From positions 33,692,660 to 33,756,659 of the forward strand of contig NC_089279.1 of the NCBI RefSeq assembly GCF_963678975.1: a stretch of 64,000 nucleotides of DNA. Direction: 5' to 3'. The notes under the pieces were generated by a model, which saw nothing but the letters and a program-made list of their open reading frames with translations, searched no databases and was not told the origin of the DNA. The position numbers and the translations under genes were made by a program. This DNA comes from Dysidea avara. Taxonomy: Eukaryota > Porifera > Demospongiae > Dictyoceratida > Dysideidae. Below, piece after piece: positions 59,493-64,000 of this stretch. Within the stretch, counting starts at the first letter, position 1; each line of letters begins with the position of its first letter.

Positions 59493-62400
59493 GTAAGCGA
59501 TTATATTACATTTACACTACCCTTGTAGTTTATTTAATATGTGGTACACCATGCCAGAGCGTTCGAGTTTGTCGGTAGATAGTTGCTCTTGCAAGGAATA
59601 GTCACTCGCGTATAATGTATGCGGCCATATAGATCAAACGTAGGGGTTAAGAACACTTATATAAGTATGTAAAATGAATCTGGTGATCAATAATAGTGTT
59701 TGGTACATGATAAAACTCACTTGCCAAGTTCATGTATATTATTGTGTGCTTTGATGTGGCCCTGACCATTTACTTTCACACTACCTTCACAATGAAAGTG
59801 TGTAAGGGGCTCTCGTACATTCTAATTATATACGAGTGATGTTGTGAGGTTCTATTTGGAGCTATGGTACTTTCCTTGTTGTTAACATGAATCAGTTTTG
59901 TTGTCCCATGAATGTCGACCTGTTAATTTATTCATTAGATCATAACCTCAATGTAGTCATGATGTGTATGTGTCATCTTAAATTGTGATCTGAAATTGTT
60001 GACTGTCTCATGTGACTTCCATTTTAACGTTGTTGTCAGGCAGGAATCAATATAGAGCCTTTGTAAAGAATCAAGTCACTGAAATAGCCAAAACTGTCTG
60101 CCAAACGTTGTGTTGAAAGTCATCATGTAGCTTGAGAAGTTTTCCCAAATATATATCGTAGTAAACCCTCCAGTGGCAAACTTTCCAATTTAACACTCTA
60201 AATATGTGACCTCTTTAATATGGTCCAAGATTTCATTCCCCTTGGCTCTGTGCATTTTTATATACCTCTGAAAGGAAACATTAATAATGTCCTAAAATGT
60301 CCATTATAGAAGGGTCTCACTGTGTGTAGCAGCAGTAAAGTTTCTATAGTGTTTTGGGAAGGTGTGTTTAACAGTGTGATTTTCTGTCTGAAAATGTCTA
60401 TTGCCATAACTCAAATGCAAACAATGGCTTAAAACACCTCTGAACACGATCTTGATGGAGGTTTGTATAGGACATTTGTTGTGTGTAATAGTCTTTGGGC
60501 TGGTAAATTCCCGTATATCCCAGTCCGTTTGCGAGTCAATTTTCCAGTCTGTTTCATGTTATAGTCATATATGATTTTTCTATAGAACAATTTAATAGTT
60601 TGTATAGCAAATATGTTTGAAATCAAAATTGAAATAGAACCAAATGTCTTGTATTACAATATCTGATTATGCAAACAATGCTATTCTTGTTTAACAGTTA
60701 CCAAAGATGCGTAGATGTCTCGCAAGTAGTGTAATCAGCAGTAATTTGTGACCTTCTGGTAGTACTATAGAAGGATTTGGGTTTTCCTGCCCAGATTTAT
60801 TACCCAAATGTTTCCTTCACGATAGCTTGGCAATGTTGGTTAGACATAATCAAAAACCTTTCAACAGGTTTCCATGGAAGTTTCAAATTTTTTGATTAAC
60901 TGAATTTTTTAATAACTGACTAAACAATGCCTTCATCCAAGTATAACCCGACTGCAGGTAACACTACAGGTTAATTTCTTTACTGTTTGATGTCACTTTA
61001 GTGCCTTTCACCAGTAACAGCAGCTACAATGGAGAAGTTGCCTTTGCCTTCCTTTGCGTCCCATTTCTTTCTCCAATACCACGTAGGTGTTGGTCTGCAG
61101 GTAGCACATAAAAAGCAATAAAGTTGCCATTCCAATGAAGTGGAATGGCCACTTCACTTTCAGTAACTTGTCATTGGGACACACTTTTAGATGCATTTTT
61201 ATGAAGTCTCTGGCACCATTCTATCCTTTGATGCGGTTTGCACATTTCACAATTATGATACAAAAAAGTAATCAAACAAGATAGGAATTTTAGATTCAGT
61301 AGGGGCCACAGAAATAAAAAATAAGTGAAGTTGCCTACACCTGCAGCTATAGAGTGCCCTACTTTAGTCATGGCTATACTATTGACTAGTTATAGGATGG
61401 TTGTGGGTGTAGGCGACTTCCCTTGTTTCATTACTATTATTTTGTGATTTTAAAATTTATATTAGTTGTTCAATAAAACAGACTGAATGAAGTACACTGG
61501 GTGAGATGTGCGCTATAAAAATTATTTTATGTATTTTAAAAGCATGCCCAGGCTACATTTCATATGTAGACTGGGCTACATCTGGACAGTGAATATATAG
61601 ACGTTAAGGCAGAAATTGATTACGGGGATCAATTAATACTCACGTGCTTAGGATGCACAACTTGGATTTCGCCATGTAAACTACTCAGACAGAGAGTATT
61701 TTGTTAATTTCACTATCCTACGAGTTGGAAAATGTTGAGCTAAAATTATTTTATGCATTTTTTAAATTAGTAAACAGTAAAGCAATACTCAAATTGATGA
61801 ACCATCCTATTCACCTGTTCATGGAGAGTAAACATTATTTTTGCTGTTTCTAAGCTCAACAGCCTTCTTGCTTGTAAGCATGGTTATGGGCCCACAACTC
61901 CTACCTTGATGAATGCACCAGTACTTGGTGAACGCTATGACACAAGTCCAATTCCATAAACTGTTGCACTTACTATGTGAAGTGCCTCTAGTTTATTTTT
62001 TAGTGAAGTCACTGAACAAATCAGTTGTTGTTCCTGCTATAGCTCCAAGAACTTGTAAAGCTGAACTTTAATAACCCATTAGATTTTTTTCTCTAGATAA
62101 CAAAGAAGTCTTATAATGAAGTTTGAGAAAGTCATTTTTGCTCAATGGGTCACATTTATTTGGCTTTTATACTTTGGTTGTTTATTTTTGTGATAACATT
62201 TAACCATTACAAAAATGAAATGTTTTGAAAACAATTGACCTATTGGTAACGAATAACTGAATAGACTGAGTCCCTTTACACAGATTGTAATAGTGATGTG
62301 AATTAGTTCAATACAACGTATGAATGTGGTTTTCCATTGCCTGCTTGTAACAAGAAAAACATCTGGTGCCTCGTTACAAATATTTGTGAAACTTACCACA

Positions 62401-64000
62401 TTGACAATGAGTCACAGTAAAACAGGTGGTTGTTTATAACATGTCATTGGCAAGATTTACTATTAACAAATAATATATTAAAGGTGTACCAAGGCCACTT
62501 TTATTAATACAGTAGCTACACTCGTAATAACAATAGTTATCATTGGAAAATGATGTGCATTGAAATGCTTTGTGGGAGATAATGAGGTCTTTAAAATCCA
62601 CTAAAAGACCTCTAGCTGGTCTTAAAAGGTTATTAAAAACCTGCTAGCAGAAAAGACCTAATTTGCTATGCTCTCCCAAGCACTTTTCAAGCTAATAGCC
62701 TGTAGTGGGTGAAGCCAACACGAGTTTCAAGGGCATATAGGGGGGGGGGTCTTTGACAGCAAAACGATTTATAAAATAACCTGCCTCAGAACTGTAAGTG
62801 TACAATTGTTAATACCATCTAGTACAAATACGTGACTGTCTCAGCAAAAACCCGTCTAGTTCGCACAAGCATGTGTATTGAGAAAAACAAAATTTAAAAA
62901 AATAAAATAAATTGGTGAAATTACGCGTGTTACAAAGAAAATTGTACGTAAGTTTTATCAAGCCATTACTCAGGAAAGGAAGTGTTAAATCAATTAAACC
63001 TATATACCACTTTATTCGCCTGCTCATGGGGAGTTCAAAAATCTTTGTTTCATTTCTGTGGCCCCCATGTTTTGCATGGCACATGCATTTGTTTACAGTG
63101 TGGTAGACGTAAACAAAATTGTCGCTGTTTCTTTAAAAAAAAAAAAGCCTTAATACACCCATGCGCAAGTGACTGCAGGGCTAAACCTATACATTGGCTG
63201 ATCTGCCAATCCATGGTGAACACTGTAAGCCAAATCCCAACTTTGTAGACTAATCCAAACGGAAGTTATGGCTGGTAGTGTAAGCGCCTGTAGTTTATTT
63301 TTAGTATAGTGATTGTACAAATCAATTTCCTTGCTTTTCCTACTTTCTAGTGCTGTAATTCCAAAACTACTCACCATAATTGACTGAAATTTTGGTGAAC
63401 AATTTCTTGGACTATGCAGACAATGCTGAGAAAATAAAAGAAATTCGGAAGTTGTGCGAACTAGATGGATTTTCGCTGAGATGGACACATACGACATACT
63501 ACCTTTCAGAATTAATCTTTCACTGTGAGTCTCACCATCACTCACAGCAGTAATACATATCAATTGCACTTATATTAGAGTATTGTTATAAATGATAGTG
63601 GGTTTGCCATGGAAATGCCTTCTAATAATTGGCGGGTGACGATAGGTGGATTTTTTTGAGCAAAGAGAAGGTGCATATATTATGCCAATGTACTATTTGT
63701 CTTATTGAGTAGTTTAGTGCTAACTATTTAATGTTACGCAATTCTTTAAATGTATAGCTGCCGATATTCTTACTGGTGGAAACCCCATTATAAAAATCCT
63801 GGATACTCTCCTTAGTTTGACCACTTTTATAAAGCAATTTGATTATGTAATGTGGGTGTGGTCCATACATGAAATCATACCCAGTCTTTGTACTACTGTT
63901 GCATCATAAATACAACAACTTGGTGACTACTCAATATCATCGTTATCACTCAAGCCAACTGTTACATTAATGCAGTTGTTCTTCACACTGCTGTTACATC
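59493..64000 (+). other. Intron 1 of the Rab-like gene (to window end)
   Basis: No further exon recognised. A partial foldback relative of 50645 lies at 61300-61450. Protein-like but broken stretches near 61000-61200 and loosely similar sequences at 61780-62080 and 62990-63420 look like diverged copies of one repeat. A G run is at 62741. Confidence 0.5.

Noticed and set aside
61008-61196. 62-codon - strand frame with a hydrophobic stretch
   Set aside because: Isolated, no splice-compatible neighbours, and similar broken sequence elsewhere suggests a repeat.
59493-64000. Second exon of the Rab-like gene
   Set aside because: No DTAG, NKxD or SAK-type motif in any frame was recognised; the remaining exons are probably beyond the window.

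Overview
The window is animal nuclear DNA, most likely from a sponge (demosponge-like). The evidence is long phase-1 introns with GT-AG borders, extracellular modular proteins (NIDO, AMOP, vWD, vWA, TIL, EGF, Calx-beta), an AT-rich background, and a dense load of short foldback and TIR elements. The phylum is an inference; a cnidarian or another early-branching animal is possible. No prokaryotic operon, rRNA, true tRNA gene or CRISPR array is seen.

Layout. 1-1976: a long inverted-repeat element carrying broken pieces of a HECT ubiquitin-ligase domain, followed by an array of seven small hairpins (1976-2162). 2559-17282 (+): the fossil of a large secreted adhesion gene, with order signal peptide, vWA and Cys-rich module twice, vWA, (vWC-vWD-C8-TIL) twice, vWA. 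Splice sites are mostly kept, but almost every large exon carries stops or frameshifts, one C8 domain is split by a transposon and one acceptor is lost. 20190-59155 (-): an intact 14-exon gene for a secreted protein of about 1,350 residues, with order signal peptide, NIDO, IPT-like, beta-rich region, AMOP, vWD, two EGF, Calx-beta, and a divergent C-terminal domain. All later exon phases join without a lesion. 59316 onward (+): the first exon of a Rab-like small GTPase, divergent from the adhesion gene across a 160-bp promoter with two CACGTG boxes. The rest of that gene is not visible by 64000.

The introns are packed with repeats: at least five non-autonomous elements with perfect 8-bp target duplications (hAT-like), one with a 9-bp duplication (Mutator-like), several foldbacks, tRNA-derived SINE pieces, a truncated non-LTR retrotransposon, a decayed Ty3/gypsy-like pol, microsatellites, and a composite repeat of about 0.8 kb unique sequence plus a 31-bp satellite. 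That composite is present twice in opposite orientation (25.4-29.3 kb and 42.7-44.9 kb). A short sequence with core CTCTAATAGARCAGTC turns up in about 18 places inside several otherwise different repeat families, often as a hairpin or dimer. It is the most persistent unexplained signal in the window.

The intact and fossil genes are both secreted adhesion/matrix-type proteins and may come from one cluster. The intact gene shows that base-level sequence quality is good here, so the damage in the + strand gene is real decay rather than sequencing error.
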